Source: Tangfeifania diversioriginum (GTDB lineage: Bacteria; Bacteroidota; Bacteroidia; Bacteroidales; Prolixibacteraceae). From it: a DNA stretch of 64,000 bases. This document shows positions 36,160 to 46,395 of the stretch, in pieces (position 1 is the first letter of the stretch; each line of letters begins with the position of its first letter). A program made the position numbers and the translations under genes. The notes under the pieces were generated by a model. That model saw only the letters and a program-made list of their open reading frames with translations, made no database searches and was not told the DNA's origin. The stretch is taken from contig CAMCBW010000010.1 in the NCBI GenBank assembly GCA_945873105.1, forward strand, positions 62,001 through 126,000. The letters run 5' to 3'.

Positions 36160-39033
36160 ATGGGAAAGTTATTCAACATAGTTGTTGTTGCAATTTGTGC
36201 ATTCGAATTATCAATTGGGGGAGTATTTGGCCAAAAGGACCCTACTTATCAAGTTCTGCAGGAAGGATTCAAAAACCCGCCTCCCTCTGCCCATCCCAAA
36301 GTATATTGGTGGTGCCTCAATGGAAACATCGATACGATTACTGCCAAACAGGAGTTTGCAGCGATGAAAGAGGCAGGTATTGGCGGTTTCGATTTCTTCG
36401 AAATAGGTGTTCCCAAAGTTGATACCATGATCCCAGGAGGTCCTGCATTTTTAAGTGACGGGTCTTTGAAAAATATTCAGTTTGCCGCGCGGGAAGCGGG
36501 AAAACTGGGACTTGAGATGGGGTTGAATCTTGCCAGTAGCTGGAATGCTGGCGGAGCCTGGACGCTGCCGGAAAATGCAGGGAAATCGCTCTATTTTTCA
36601 AAAACAATCGTTACAGGAACCTCTGAAATACTGCGGATAAAGGTACCGTTTCCGGAAATAACCTTCCCAAAAAAATCACTGATAGGAGGGACAGGAAATC
36701 CCATGATTCCTATCCAGGCCAATGGCCGTCCGGTCTATTATGAAGACGTGGCATTGCTGGCTATTCCAGCCGGTACCATGAAGAACAGTCTGGATACAGC
36801 AAAAGTCATCAATATCAGCCGCTATTTTGATCCAGCGATGGATGTTTTAAACTGGAAGGCTCCTGCCGGCACTTGGGAAATCCTAAGGTATGTCTGTTCC
36901 AATTCCGGTCAGGAAGTGGTTCTGCCAAGCCCGAAATCAGCTGGTTTGACGGTTGATCATTTTGATTCAGTGGCTGTCAGAACCCATCTGATGTACATCA
37001 TCAACCGTTTGAGCCCTGTTTTGGGGGACTTCCGCAAAACCGCGCTAAAAAGTTTTTATTTGGCAAGTTATGAAGCCAGGGGTTTCGTATGGACTTCCAC
37101 TCTAGCCACTGAATTTAAAAAGGTCAATGGATACGAGGTGTACAAATTTCTTCCCTCATTTTTTGACAAGGCGCTGTTCAGTCAGGCAACTACCAATAAG
37201 GTTGAAGTGGATTTCAGAAAGACCCTTTCCGAATTAATGATCAACAACTTGTACAAGAATTCGAAGGAAATATGCAACCGGTATGGCTTAAAGATTAATT
37301 CAGAAGCCGGGGGTCCAGGTTTTCCACTGTACAATGGACCAGCGGAACCCCTGAAGGCTCTGGGTGCGCTGGATATTCCTCGGGGAGAATTCTGGGTGAA
37401 CCATTCCAGGTACTACAAGGATGATATTTGCAAAGACAGCATTGATATATTGAGGGTGGTAAAGGAGGTGGCTGCTGCAGCTCACATCTACCAGAAGGGA
37501 GTGGTGGAAGAAGAAGCGTTTACCTCTTTTCAGCACTGGCAGGAAGGGCCATTTGACATCAAACCCCAAGGTGACCGGGCTTTTTGCGAAGGAATGAACC
37601 GGGTGGTTTTTCATGGATTCAGTCACAATATTTCCGGTTCGGGGTTTCCTGGTTACGTCTATCACGCAGGCACACATTTTAACAACAAGCGGGTATGGTG
37701 GCCCAAAGTGAAGCCATTTGTTGATTATTTATCGCGCATATCCTCCGTATTCCAGCAAACAAACTTTGTGGCAGATGTGCTTTATTACTATGGGGATAAA
37801 GTACCGAATTCGGCTGCCCCCAAGAATACACACTTTGTGGTGGGTGCAGGTTATGATTACGAAGTTATCAATACGGAGATCCTCCTGACAGGACTCTCTG
37901 TAAAAGGTGGAAAATTGATATTGTCGAACGGGGCATCCTTCAGTCTGCTCGCCTTGAACGAGCAGGATGCGATCATCCCGGCTGTCCAGTCGAAACTCAA
38001 GGAGCTGACACGGCAAGGTGCGCGGATTGTTCGTTCCAATCCCAAGGGGGTTCTTCAAAGTCTGGGCATTCCTCCTGATATCAACTACCAGGACAGGGAG
38101 TCTTTCCTCCTGGATTACATTCATTACCAGAAAAATGGGGTAGATTTTTATTTTGTACGAAATACAACGGACCAATGGGTCTCCAGAGAATGTGGGTTTC
38201 GGCAACAATCAAAAGTTCCTGAGATCTGGAATCCTATGACAGGTGAAATTGTTCCAGTTCCTGTATACAATCACCAGGATCAATACACCAAAATCCCGCT
38301 CACACTTGCTCCTTTCGAATCCTATTTTGTAGTATTTAGAGAAGGATCATCCACATCGACTTATACAAGTGTCGCTGCTTCAAGTCAACATCCGCCTTTC
38401 ATGGAGTACACACCAAATGGTATAATCTTTTTAACCAGGGGGAATTTTGAATTGCGGAGCAAGTCCGAATCAAAACGGATTGAAAATAATCCGAAAATTC
38501 AGACCTTCGATGGCAATTGGAAAGTAACCTTTGCGAAAGGGTGGGGTGCTCCCGATTCTGCTGTTTTACAGGGACTTTCCTCCTGGACAAAACATGAAAA
38601 CAGTGGAATCAAATATTTTTCAGGCATAGGTACTTACCACAAGACATTCCAGTTTGACAGGAAAGGCTCGCTGTCAAAAGATGAAAGGGTATTTCTGGAC
38701 CTTGGCAATATCTCGAAGGTGGCAGAAGTATGGCTGAATGGCCAATCACTGGGGATTGTATGGGCCAAACCCTATCGGTTCGATATCACCTCCATCGTTA
38801 AGAATGGTCCTAATAAGCTGACAGTTGAGGTAGCCAATACCTGGTCGAACCGTCTGACCGGAGATGCCATCACTGGAGAAAAGTATACCAATTCAAACAT
38901 TGTCAATACCATCATTCCTGCCAAAAGTATTGTAACCGGAGATCAAACAAGATTCCGCTGGGCAAAAGTGCCTTTGATCGAATCAGGTTTATTGGGACCG
39001 GTAATTATTCAAACAGTTCAAATAGTAAAATAG
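36160..39033 (+). CDS. GH106-like alpha-L-rhamnosidase family protein, secreted
   Basis: FKNPPPSAHPKVYWWCLNGNIDTITAKQEFAAMKEAGIGGFDFFEIG; C-terminal galactose-binding-like AEVWLNGQSLGIVWAKPYRFDIT. Confidence 0.82.
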   Translation: MGKLFNIVVVAICAFELSIGGVFGQKDPTYQVLQEGFKNPPPSAHPKVYWWCLNGNIDTITAKQEFAAMKEAGIGGFDFFEIGVPKVDTMIPGGPAFLSDGSLKNIQFAAREAGKLGLEMGLNLASSWNAGGAWTLPENAGKSLYFSKTIVTGTSEILRIKVPFPEITFPKKSLIGGTGNPMIPIQANGRPVYYEDVALLAIPAGTMKNSLDTAKVINISRYFDPAMDVLNWKAPAGTWEILRYVCSNSGQEVVLPSPKSAGLTVDHFDSVAVRTHLMYIINRLSPVLGDFRKTALKSFYLASYEARGFVWTSTLATEFKKVNGYEVYKFLPSFFDKALFSQATTNKVEVDFRKTLSELMINNLYKNSKEICNRYGLKINSEAGGPGFPLYNGPAEPLKALGALDIPRGEFWVNHSRYYKDDICKDSIDILRVVKEVAAAAHIYQKGVVEEEAFTSFQHWQEGPFDIKPQGDRAFCEGMNRVVFHGFSHNISGSGFPGYVYHAGTHFNNKRVWWPKVKPFVDYLSRISSVFQQTNFVADVLYYYGDKVPNSAAPKNTHFVVGAGYDYEVINTEILLTGLSVKGGKLILSNGASFSLLALNEQDAIIPAVQSKLKELTRQGARIVRSNPKGVLQSLGIPPDINYQDRESFLLDYIHYQKNGVDFYFVRNTTDQWVSRECGFRQQSKVPEIWNPMTGEIVPVPVYNHQDQYTKIPLTLAPFESYFVVFREGSSTSTYTSVAASSQHPPFMEYTPNGIIFLTRGNFELRSKSESKRIENNPKIQTFDGNWKVTFAKGWGAPDSAVLQGLSSWTKHENSGIKYFSGIGTYHKTFQFDRKGSLSKDERVFLDLGNISKVAEVWLNGQSLGIVWAKPYRFDITSIVKNGPNKLTVEVANTWSNRLTGDAITGEKYTNSNIVNTIIPAKSIVTGDQTRFRWAKVPLIESGLLGPVIIQTVQIVK

Positions 39034-39125
39034 TATCTTATGAAATACCCATGAGCCAATTTTCACACAACCGAAAATGAATGAGTGGGTATTCCATTTG
39101 GCCTTAAAAAACAAAATATAAACAA

Positions 39126-40616
39126 ATGGAAGGAACACATAAATTGTTTAAGCTTTCTAAAAAATCAATTTTTGGAATAAATATTTTTCTGCTGCTCTTA
39201 AATAGCAATTGTAGCGCTGCCAGTTTTGACAATGTCGAAAATCGCCTGGAGATAAAACAGTATGGAATTACGTGGACCTTCGATCGACCTGTTAAATCTG
39301 GTCAATTCATCACTGGAGACTGGTGGGTCGTTGGTCCCGTGACAATTGTGAAGATTACCCCTACTTCTGGACCAGTAAAAAATGATGACAATGCGTTGAT
39401 CAATAATCAATGGGGTGATACTAGTTTAAAGATTGATACACGAATGCGCAATGGATCAATGATAGTTTTAAAGGCCGGAAACGATCAGGGTTATGATTCG
39501 CGGAATGGCTCCTACAGCGAAAGCAGCACGATTAAACTACCGCTAAAACTGGAGACCAACCTGTCTCTTGTTTCAACGATTAGTAACCAGACCTTACCGG
39601 TAGATAATTTTTGTAAAAATGTAATGTGGGATGGAGAGAAACAAGTAAGGGTATCTTTGAAAACTGCTGCAGTGTTGACCTGTTTAAAAGAGGTACCTCC
39701 TTCAGATGCATTTCGCCCTTCATTTGCCGGGACTGAGAAAGCTATTTTTAGGGCAAAAGATATTCAATGGGATTTACTTCCCAGGCTTAAGCCGATAGGA
39801 GAAGTTCCTTCATGGGAAGATTTTGAGGGTTATTTCTCTCGTTGCTGGATTGACCATTTGATGAGTTGGGAACAGCAGGAGTTGGTACCCAATGAGAATA
39901 TGCCCAATTATGGACGGGAACATGCACGGTTGGTTTCAATAGCCAGTTTGATGGTGATGTTAGACGTACCGGAGACTAGAAAGAAGAAATTAGTCATTGG
40001 ATTAATCCAGCATGGAATTGATCTTTATGGAACTTCATTGGCAGGGGGTTATTGGAATGAAGGGGGAGGACATTCAAGCGGGCGCAAGTGGCCAATTCTT
40101 TTTGCAAGCATCCTATTGAATAATCCAAAAATAGCCGAACTTCCTGAAAGCGCTATATTTCAAGAAGATACACAAACATATTATGGTAAAGGCTGGTTTG
40201 GACAATCTGTTCTGTGGCAAATGATTATTCATCACGGGAATCGCGAGCCCTATGAAGAAAAGAGCCCAGATCAATGGGAACAATGGGACAAAACCTCTGA
40301 AAGCTACCGTGTTTGTTGCACAGCAAATGCATGGATTGGCACTGCGTTAGCAGCGAGGTATCTGAAAGCAATCCGTCTTTGGGGTCACGATGCCTATTTT
40401 GATTATACAGACCGATGGATGCGTGAAGACGATCCTTATAAAAATGCCAGAGGAATTTATCCGCGTCCAAATGGCGAAACTAAGACTTTTGACCCCTTTG
40501 TGACAGCAATGTGGAGAGCATACAGGCAAAATGCTCCCACACAGGAACAATCTGGAAGAAATTTCAAACGAGTATGGGAGGGAAAAGTGGGAGTATGGAT
40601 CCCAAACCCCAAATAG
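39126..40616 (+). CDS. Secreted protein of unknown family, putative carbohydrate-active
   Basis: N-terminal hydrophobic signal; beta-rich N-terminal half, helical-toroid-like C-terminal half (YGREHARLVSIASLMVML...GLIQHGIDLYGTSLAGGYWNEGGGHSSGRKWPILFASILL). Confidence 0.75.
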   Translation: MEGTHKLFKLSKKSIFGINIFLLLLNSNCSAASFDNVENRLEIKQYGITWTFDRPVKSGQFITGDWWVVGPVTIVKITPTSGPVKNDDNALINNQWGDTSLKIDTRMRNGSMIVLKAGNDQGYDSRNGSYSESSTIKLPLKLETNLSLVSTISNQTLPVDNFCKNVMWDGEKQVRVSLKTAAVLTCLKEVPPSDAFRPSFAGTEKAIFRAKDIQWDLLPRLKPIGEVPSWEDFEGYFSRCWIDHLMSWEQQELVPNENMPNYGREHARLVSIASLMVMLDVPETRKKKLVIGLIQHGIDLYGTSLAGGYWNEGGGHSSGRKWPILFASILLNNPKIAELPESAIFQEDTQTYYGKGWFGQSVLWQMIIHHGNREPYEEKSPDQWEQWDKTSESYRVCCTANAWIGTALAARYLKAIRLWGHDAYFDYTDRWMREDDPYKNARGIYPRPNGETKTFDPFVTAMWRAYRQNAPTQEQSGRNFKRVWEGKVGVWIPNPK

Positions 40617-40855
40617 AACAATTTCTTATGTGAAATTAGCACAGATTGGGTAACCTTCCACTACAGGTTACTGATTGTGGACATGGCAGCACCGTTGTAT
40701 TTGAAAAGGAAAGGAATTGGGTAGGAAAATGCCAGCTTTTTCCCGACGGCCGCCGGGCAGGCTGCCATCTGTGAACGTTAGGAATTACTGGTGGCTCAGA
40801 CGAAATATTTTTTATACTTACCTTTGAACCGATTCAACTACTACAAAACATTACC

Positions 40856-43519
40856 ATGAAGGCGCTTACGCTAAGATTCCTCTCATTTTCACTGATTGTA
40901 CTGGCATTATTGCTTTACTCCTGCAGAAAACCCGCTGGGGTGGAAGACCAACTGCTAACAGACAACTGGTCCATTGTCTCGTCCAAAAAGACAACGCTGG
41001 ACGGTGCAGCACTGACCAGTTCCAGCAATTTTGACCAATCCCAATGGGTCAAAACCAAGGTTCCCACTACCGTGATGGGCGCCCTTACAGAGGCGGGTGT
41101 CATCAAAGACCCTTTCTTTGGGAAGAATCTTGAAAATATTCCCAAAACCGATTTCCAGGACCCCTGGTGGTTTCGCACCTCATTCGATCTGGAGGGTTTC
41201 GATGCCGGAAACGAGGTTGCCCGGTTGCTACTGGACGGAATCAACTACCGGGCCAATATCTGGTTAAACGGCAATAAAATTGCCTCCCAGGACTCCATTT
41301 ACGGTGCCTTCAGGCAGTTTGACCTGAATGTTTCGAAGGTTGCCAGGGCCAAAGGCAACCTGCTTGCCATCGAGATAATCCCACCCAATCCGCGCGACTT
41401 CTACATGGGCTTTGTCGACTGGGCTCCCACGCCACCCGACAACTACATGGGCATCTTTCGCGAGGTGCATATCAAGAGGACAGGTCTGCTCTCCATGGAC
41501 AAAATCTTCGTTGCCCCGGATGTGGATACAAATACGCTGAAAAGTGCAACATTGGTTGTGACGGCTGAGGTAACCAATTACTCGGATGAAAAGAAGCAGG
41601 TTGAAATTGGTGGAAATATTGAGCATATCAGTTTTAAGTCAGATTTTCCGCTGAATCCGGGCGAAACCAAGCCGGTCAAGTTTGACCTGAAAGTAGAGAA
41701 TCCGCGGCTTTGGTGGCCAAATGGCCTGGGGAAACCTGAATTGTATGGCCTGAAGATGGAGTTGAAAGATGGTTGGACCCTTTCAGACCAGCAATCCACC
41801 CGCTTTGGCATCCGTAAAATTGAGACCTACCTCAACAAAGAGACCGTTCGCGGCTACAAGGTGAATGGGCGGGAGGTGCTGATCAAGAGCGGTGGCTGGG
41901 TCGATGATCTTTTCCTGCGTTACCTGCCGGAGAAGGATGCGGCACAGATCCGCCTGGTGAAGGAGATGAACATGAACTCCATCCGGTTCGAAGGCGTTTG
42001 GGGCAACAATCACCACATCTACGACCTGTGCGACGAGAACGGCATCCTGATGATGGTGGGCTGGAGCTGCCAATGGGAGTGGCCCGACTACCTCGGGTTG
42101 GAGATGAAAGTGAGTCCGGAGGATGCCAGTCTCTCCATCGCCGAAGGGTTGGAGCAGAACGGTGTGAAGCTGAAACCAATGGAAGAGGATCTGCTGGCGC
42201 TTTACTTGAGAGACCAGGTGCTGTGGCTGCGCAACCACCCCTCCATCCTCACCTGGGCCACCGGCAGCGATGCCTATCCGACCACCGGTCACGAAGCCAA
42301 ATACAACGAGGTGATGAAGAAGGTCGATCCGACCAGGCCTCTGTTGATCTCATCTGGAAACTTTAATAGTGAAATTTCCGGTCCTTCCGGGATGAAGATG
42401 AATGGACCATACGAATATGTCCCACCCGTATATTGGTACGAGGACAAGAAATTTGGCGGTGCCTTCGGCTTCAATTCCGAGACGGGGCCCGGTCCGCAGA
42501 TACCGCCGCTTTGGTGCATCAAACAGATGATGCCGTCAGAAAAGTTGTGGCCCCCAATGAACGACTTCTGGGACTTTCACTCCGGCAGGAAGGATTTTAA
42601 CTCGGTAAAAGTCTACCTGACTGCGATGAACAAAAGATACGGCGAACCCAAGAATCTGGAGGAGCTGGCGCTGAAGGCACAGCTGATGAATTACGAAGCG
42701 ATCCGGCCCATGTTCGAGGCCTTCGTGGTGAACAAGCCTGTCACTACAGGTGTAGTACAGTGGATGCTCAATTCGCCCTGGCCGGAGTTCTACTGGCAGT
42801 TGTACGACTACTCCCTGATGCCCACCGGTGCGCTGTATGGTACCAAGAAGGCTTGCGCACCTCGGAACTTGATCTACAATTATTTCGACAAAAAGGTCTA
42901 TGTCAGCAACGATGCTGTTGGTCCCCTGGACAATTGCGAGGCGGTTATCTCGCTCTACAACCTTCAGTCTGAAAAAATATTTGAGAAATCAGTGAGAGTA
43001 TCAACCCCCGAAAACAAAACAGAATTGGTCAGTGAACTTCCTGTTTTAAGTGGTGATCGCGAGGTCTATTTTCTGGATCTGAAACTCATAAGCCCTGCCG
43101 GGGAGGTGGTAGCCGACAATTTCTACTGGCTGGCCACCCAAACCGATCAGCTGGACTGGGACAAGACGATGTGGTTTTTTACACCCCAGAAAGCCTATGC
43201 AGATTTTACGAAAATCAATGGGATGCCGAAAGTAAAACCGGAGGTGACGAAGGTTGAGTCCACAGAAGGGGACGAGGGGGTGATAAAGCTGACGCTTAAG
43301 AATCCTGGTAAGGAGATCTCCTTCTTTACCGAGATTGTGCTGGAGAAAAAGGCTGCAGGGTCTCCAGTTTTGCCGCAATTCCTGAGTGACAATTATGTAT
43401 CTTTACTACCGGGCGAGACCAAAACGGTGGTGATCCGCTACCATTTGAAAGATTTGGCAGGCGATCAGCCGGTAGTCAAAATCCAGGGGATCAACCTTCC
43501 CGGTAGGATTGAAATTTAA
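40856..43519 (+). CDS. Glycoside hydrolase family 2 lipoprotein (exo-glucosaminidase/mannosidase-like)
   Basis: Lipobox LLLYSCRK; LLLDGINYRANIWLNGNKIASQDSIYGAFRQFDLNVS; MNSIRFEGVWGNNHHIYDLCDENGILMMVGWSCQWEW. Confidence 0.88.
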   Translation: MKALTLRFLSFSLIVLALLLYSCRKPAGVEDQLLTDNWSIVSSKKTTLDGAALTSSSNFDQSQWVKTKVPTTVMGALTEAGVIKDPFFGKNLENIPKTDFQDPWWFRTSFDLEGFDAGNEVARLLLDGINYRANIWLNGNKIASQDSIYGAFRQFDLNVSKVARAKGNLLAIEIIPPNPRDFYMGFVDWAPTPPDNYMGIFREVHIKRTGLLSMDKIFVAPDVDTNTLKSATLVVTAEVTNYSDEKKQVEIGGNIEHISFKSDFPLNPGETKPVKFDLKVENPRLWWPNGLGKPELYGLKMELKDGWTLSDQQSTRFGIRKIETYLNKETVRGYKVNGREVLIKSGGWVDDLFLRYLPEKDAAQIRLVKEMNMNSIRFEGVWGNNHHIYDLCDENGILMMVGWSCQWEWPDYLGLEMKVSPEDASLSIAEGLEQNGVKLKPMEEDLLALYLRDQVLWLRNHPSILTWATGSDAYPTTGHEAKYNEVMKKVDPTRPLLISSGNFNSEISGPSGMKMNGPYEYVPPVYWYEDKKFGGAFGFNSETGPGPQIPPLWCIKQMMPSEKLWPPMNDFWDFHSGRKDFNSVKVYLTAMNKRYGEPKNLEELALKAQLMNYEAIRPMFEAFVVNKPVTTGVVQWMLNSPWPEFYWQLYDYSLMPTGALYGTKKACAPRNLIYNYFDKKVYVSNDAVGPLDNCEAVISLYNLQSEKIFEKSVRVSTPENKTELVSELPVLSGDREVYFLDLKLISPAGEVVADNFYWLATQTDQLDWDKTMWFFTPQKAYADFTKINGMPKVKPEVTKVESTEGDEGVIKLTLKNPGKEISFFTEIVLEKKAAGSPVLPQFLSDNYVSLLPGETKTVVIRYHLKDLAGDQPVVKIQGINLPGRIEI

Positions 43520-43522
43520 TAT

Positions 43523-43612
43523 TGTTTGAAATGTTTTTTTAGTTTGAAGGGTTTGAAAAGTTCAGGTTGGCGAACATTACAAACTTTTTAAACATTTCAA
43601 ACCCTTCAAACA
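43523..43612. repeat. Inverted word repeat (GTTTGAAATG / CATTTCAAAC)
   Basis: gtttgaaatgtttttttagtttgaagggtttgaaaag vs aaactttttaaacatttcaaacccttcaaaca. Confidence 0.85.
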
Positions 43613-43620
43613 TATGAGAT

Positions 43621-43869
43621 ATGGAAGAAATCCAAAAGAACAATCCGCTTCACGGGAAAACACTGGAGATGATCCTTACCGAACTGGTCGAATTTTACGG
43701 CTGGCCACAGCTGGCATACCTGATACGGATCAACTGTTTTTCCAACGATCCTTCCATCAAATCGAGCCTGACTTTCCTTCGAAAGACAGATTGGGCGCGT
43801 AAGAAGGTGGAAGAGCTTTATGTTGAAAGCCATGAAATACGGAGCAAACGCAAGATTCTTAAGCGATAA
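43621..43869 (+). CDS. VF530 / DUF2132 family small DNA-binding-like protein
   Basis: [61 protein letters not shown]. Confidence 0.88.
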   Translation: MEEIQKNNPLHGKTLEMILTELVEFYGWPQLAYLIRINCFSNDPSIKSSLTFLRKTDWARKKVEELYVESHEIRSKRKILKR

Positions 43870-43971
43870 TTGACTGAAATTCAAACTAATCCTGCCTGAA
43901 TAAAGGATTTACCTGAACTTCCCCGAAAAATTGTTACCTTTGCGCAGATTTTCAGACAATCAGCAGGAATA

Positions 43972-44856
43972 ATGGGACACAAATCAGGTTTTGTAAATAT
44001 CATAGGTAATCCAAACGTTGGCAAGTCGACTTTGATGAACGCCATGGTGGGGGAGAAGCTTTCGATCATCACATCGAAAATGCAGACCACCCGTCACCGC
44101 ATCAAGGGAATTGTCAATGGCGAAGATTTCCAGATTGTTTACTCTGATACGCCCGGAATTTTGAAACCTGTCTACAAGCTTCAGGAGAGCATGCTCAGAA
44201 CGGTAGATACCGCTTTGAGTGATGCAGATGTTTTGCTTTATGTCACGGATATGGCAGAGAGCATCGACAAAAATATTGAATACCTCGATAAATTGAAAAC
44301 GGCGGAGGTCCCCGTCATGATCCTGATCAACAAGATCGATCTGACCGACCAGCCCGCATTGATTAAGCTCGTTGAACAGTGGAAAGTGCTGGTACCTAAT
44401 TCGGAGATAATCCCAATCTCGGCCAAGGAGAAGTTTAACCTGGAGTATGTGTTCGCACGGATCCTGGCCAACCTTCCGGAGGGATTGCCCTATTTTCCGA
44501 AAGATGAACTGACCGATCGCAATGAACGTTTCTTTGCCCAGGAGATTATTCGTGAAAAGATCCTTCTTTTCTACGACAAGGAGGTCCCCTATTCGGTGGA
44601 GATTGAAGTAGAATCCTTCAAAGATGAAGCGAAGCTACTCAGAATTGCAGCGGTCATCCATGTGTCGCGCGAAACCCAGAAGGGGATCATCATTGGTCAC
44701 AGGGGAGAGGCTCTGAAGAGAGTCGGAACGGCAGCCCGGATAGATATGGAAGAATTTTTCGACAAGAAAGTTTTTCTGGAACTCTTCGTCCGGGTTACCA
44801 AAGAGTGGCGCGACAAGGAGATCCAACTCCGTAATTTTGGATACGAACAACAATAA
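43972..44856 (+). CDS. era: GTPase Era
   Basis: [38 protein letters not shown] domain [24 protein letters not shown]. Confidence 0.96.
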   Translation: MGHKSGFVNIIGNPNVGKSTLMNAMVGEKLSIITSKMQTTRHRIKGIVNGEDFQIVYSDTPGILKPVYKLQESMLRTVDTALSDADVLLYVTDMAESIDKNIEYLDKLKTAEVPVMILINKIDLTDQPALIKLVEQWKVLVPNSEIIPISAKEKFNLEYVFARILANLPEGLPYFPKDELTDRNERFFAQEIIREKILLFYDKEVPYSVEIEVESFKDEAKLLRIAAVIHVSRETQKGIIIGHRGEALKRVGTAARIDMEEFFDKKVFLELFVRVTKEWRDKEIQLRNFGYEQQ

Positions 44857-44872
44857 GGCACTATTTCACTTC

Positions 44873-46183
44873 ATGAGCAACATCATTGCAATCGTTGGAC
44901 GCCCAAACGTGGGCAAGTCCACCTTTTTTAACAGGCTCACCGAGTCTAGAATGGCCATCGTCGACGATGAGCCCGGCGTTACCCGCGACCGCAACTACGG
45001 GAAATCAATTTGGAACGGCAAGGAGTTTTCTGTGATCGATACCGGAGGATATGTTTCGGGTTCGGAAGATATTTTCGAAGGCGAAATCCGCCGGCAGGTC
45101 AATCTGGCCATTGGCGAAGCTGACCTTATTCTCTTTTTGGTAGATGTCGAGATGGGGGTCACCGACCTCGATATGGAGGTGAACAACCTTCTCCGCAAGA
45201 GCAAGAAACCCTACATGACGGTCGTCAACAAGGTCGACAACCACAAACGCGCCCTCGATGCCAACGAATTCTTTAACATGGGGGTAGAGGAAATCTACTG
45301 TGTCTCCTCCATCAACGGTTTGGGAACCGGTGATCTGCTGGATGAAGTGGTGAAACACTTCCCCGAACCGGTCGAAGAGGTGGAAGAGTCGCATATCCCT
45401 GTGATTGCCATTGTTGGAAGGCCCAATGTCGGAAAATCTTCCACCATCAACACCCTTATTGGGGAGGAGCGCCACATCGTAACGGAAGTGGCAGGAACTA
45501 CCCGAGATTCTGTGGCCCAGCGCTACACCAAATTTGGCTACGACTTCATCCTGATCGATACCGCAGGATTGCGCAAGAAGGCCAAGGAAAAAGAGGATGT
45601 CGAGTTTTATTCGGTCATGCGCTCCGTCAGGACCATCGAAAATTCAGACGTCTGTATCATGATGCTGGATGCCACCCGCGGGGTGGAAGCCCAGGATGTA
45701 TCCATTTTCCACCTGATTCACCGCAACAAAAAGGGAGTTGTCGTGGTGGTGAACAAATGGGACCTGATCGAGAAGGACAACAAGACCATGAAGGAGTTTG
45801 AGGCACAGATCTACGAGAAATTTGCCCCCATCACCGATGTTCCGATTGTCTTCAGCTCTGCCGTGACCAAGCAGCGGGTACTAAAAATACTGGAGGAGGC
45901 CATGCGCGTCTACAACAACAAGACGAAGCATGTACCCACTTCAAAATTGAATGAACTGTTGCAGGAAGCTCTTGAGGGATTCGCTCCGCCCGCCTACAAG
46001 GGGAAATACATCAAGATCAAATATGTTACGCAGCTGCCAAGGTACCAAACACCCTGTTTTGCCTTCTTCTGCAACTTGCCGCAATATGTCAAAGACCCCT
46101 ACAAGCGTTACCTTGAGAACAAGATCAGGGCAGCCTTCGACTTTACGGGTGTACCTATACAACTTTTCTTCAGACAGAAATAA
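44873..46183 (+). CDS. der: GTPase Der (double G-domain)
   Basis: Start [22 protein letters not shown]; second G domain [40 protein letters not shown]. Confidence 0.96.
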   Translation: MSNIIAIVGRPNVGKSTFFNRLTESRMAIVDDEPGVTRDRNYGKSIWNGKEFSVIDTGGYVSGSEDIFEGEIRRQVNLAIGEADLILFLVDVEMGVTDLDMEVNNLLRKSKKPYMTVVNKVDNHKRALDANEFFNMGVEEIYCVSSINGLGTGDLLDEVVKHFPEPVEEVEESHIPVIAIVGRPNVGKSSTINTLIGEERHIVTEVAGTTRDSVAQRYTKFGYDFILIDTAGLRKKAKEKEDVEFYSVMRSVRTIENSDVCIMMLDATRGVEAQDVSIFHLIHRNKKGVVVVVNKWDLIEKDNKTMKEFEAQIYEKFAPITDVPIVFSSAVTKQRVLKILEEAMRVYNNKTKHVPTSKLNELLQEALEGFAPPAYKGKYIKIKYVTQLPRYQTPCFAFFCNLPQYVKDPYKRYLENKIRAAFDFTGVPIQLFFRQK

Positions 46184-46208
46184 AAGTTACCATGTCGCTT
46201 AGACATCA

Positions 46209-46290
46209 ACATTCTTTGTGACTCCTTAGTGTCCTGGTGTCTTTGTGGCAAGAATAAAGTAGCCACCAAGTCACAAAGAAACAAAGGTTT
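46209..46290. repeat. Inverted word repeat (CACAAAGACACTAAG-type)
   Basis: ttctttgtgactccttagtgtcctggtgtctttgtggc vs gccaccaagtcacaaagaa; related half copy at ~26308-26360. Confidence 0.7.
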
Positions 46291-46395
46291 TACCAAGCGT
46301 ATTTCAGAACTAATCGTCACATATTAAAGATTACAAATTACAAATGAATTGGAATTACACTTTAGGTTGTTTTCCGGTTCGCAATACACAATCAA

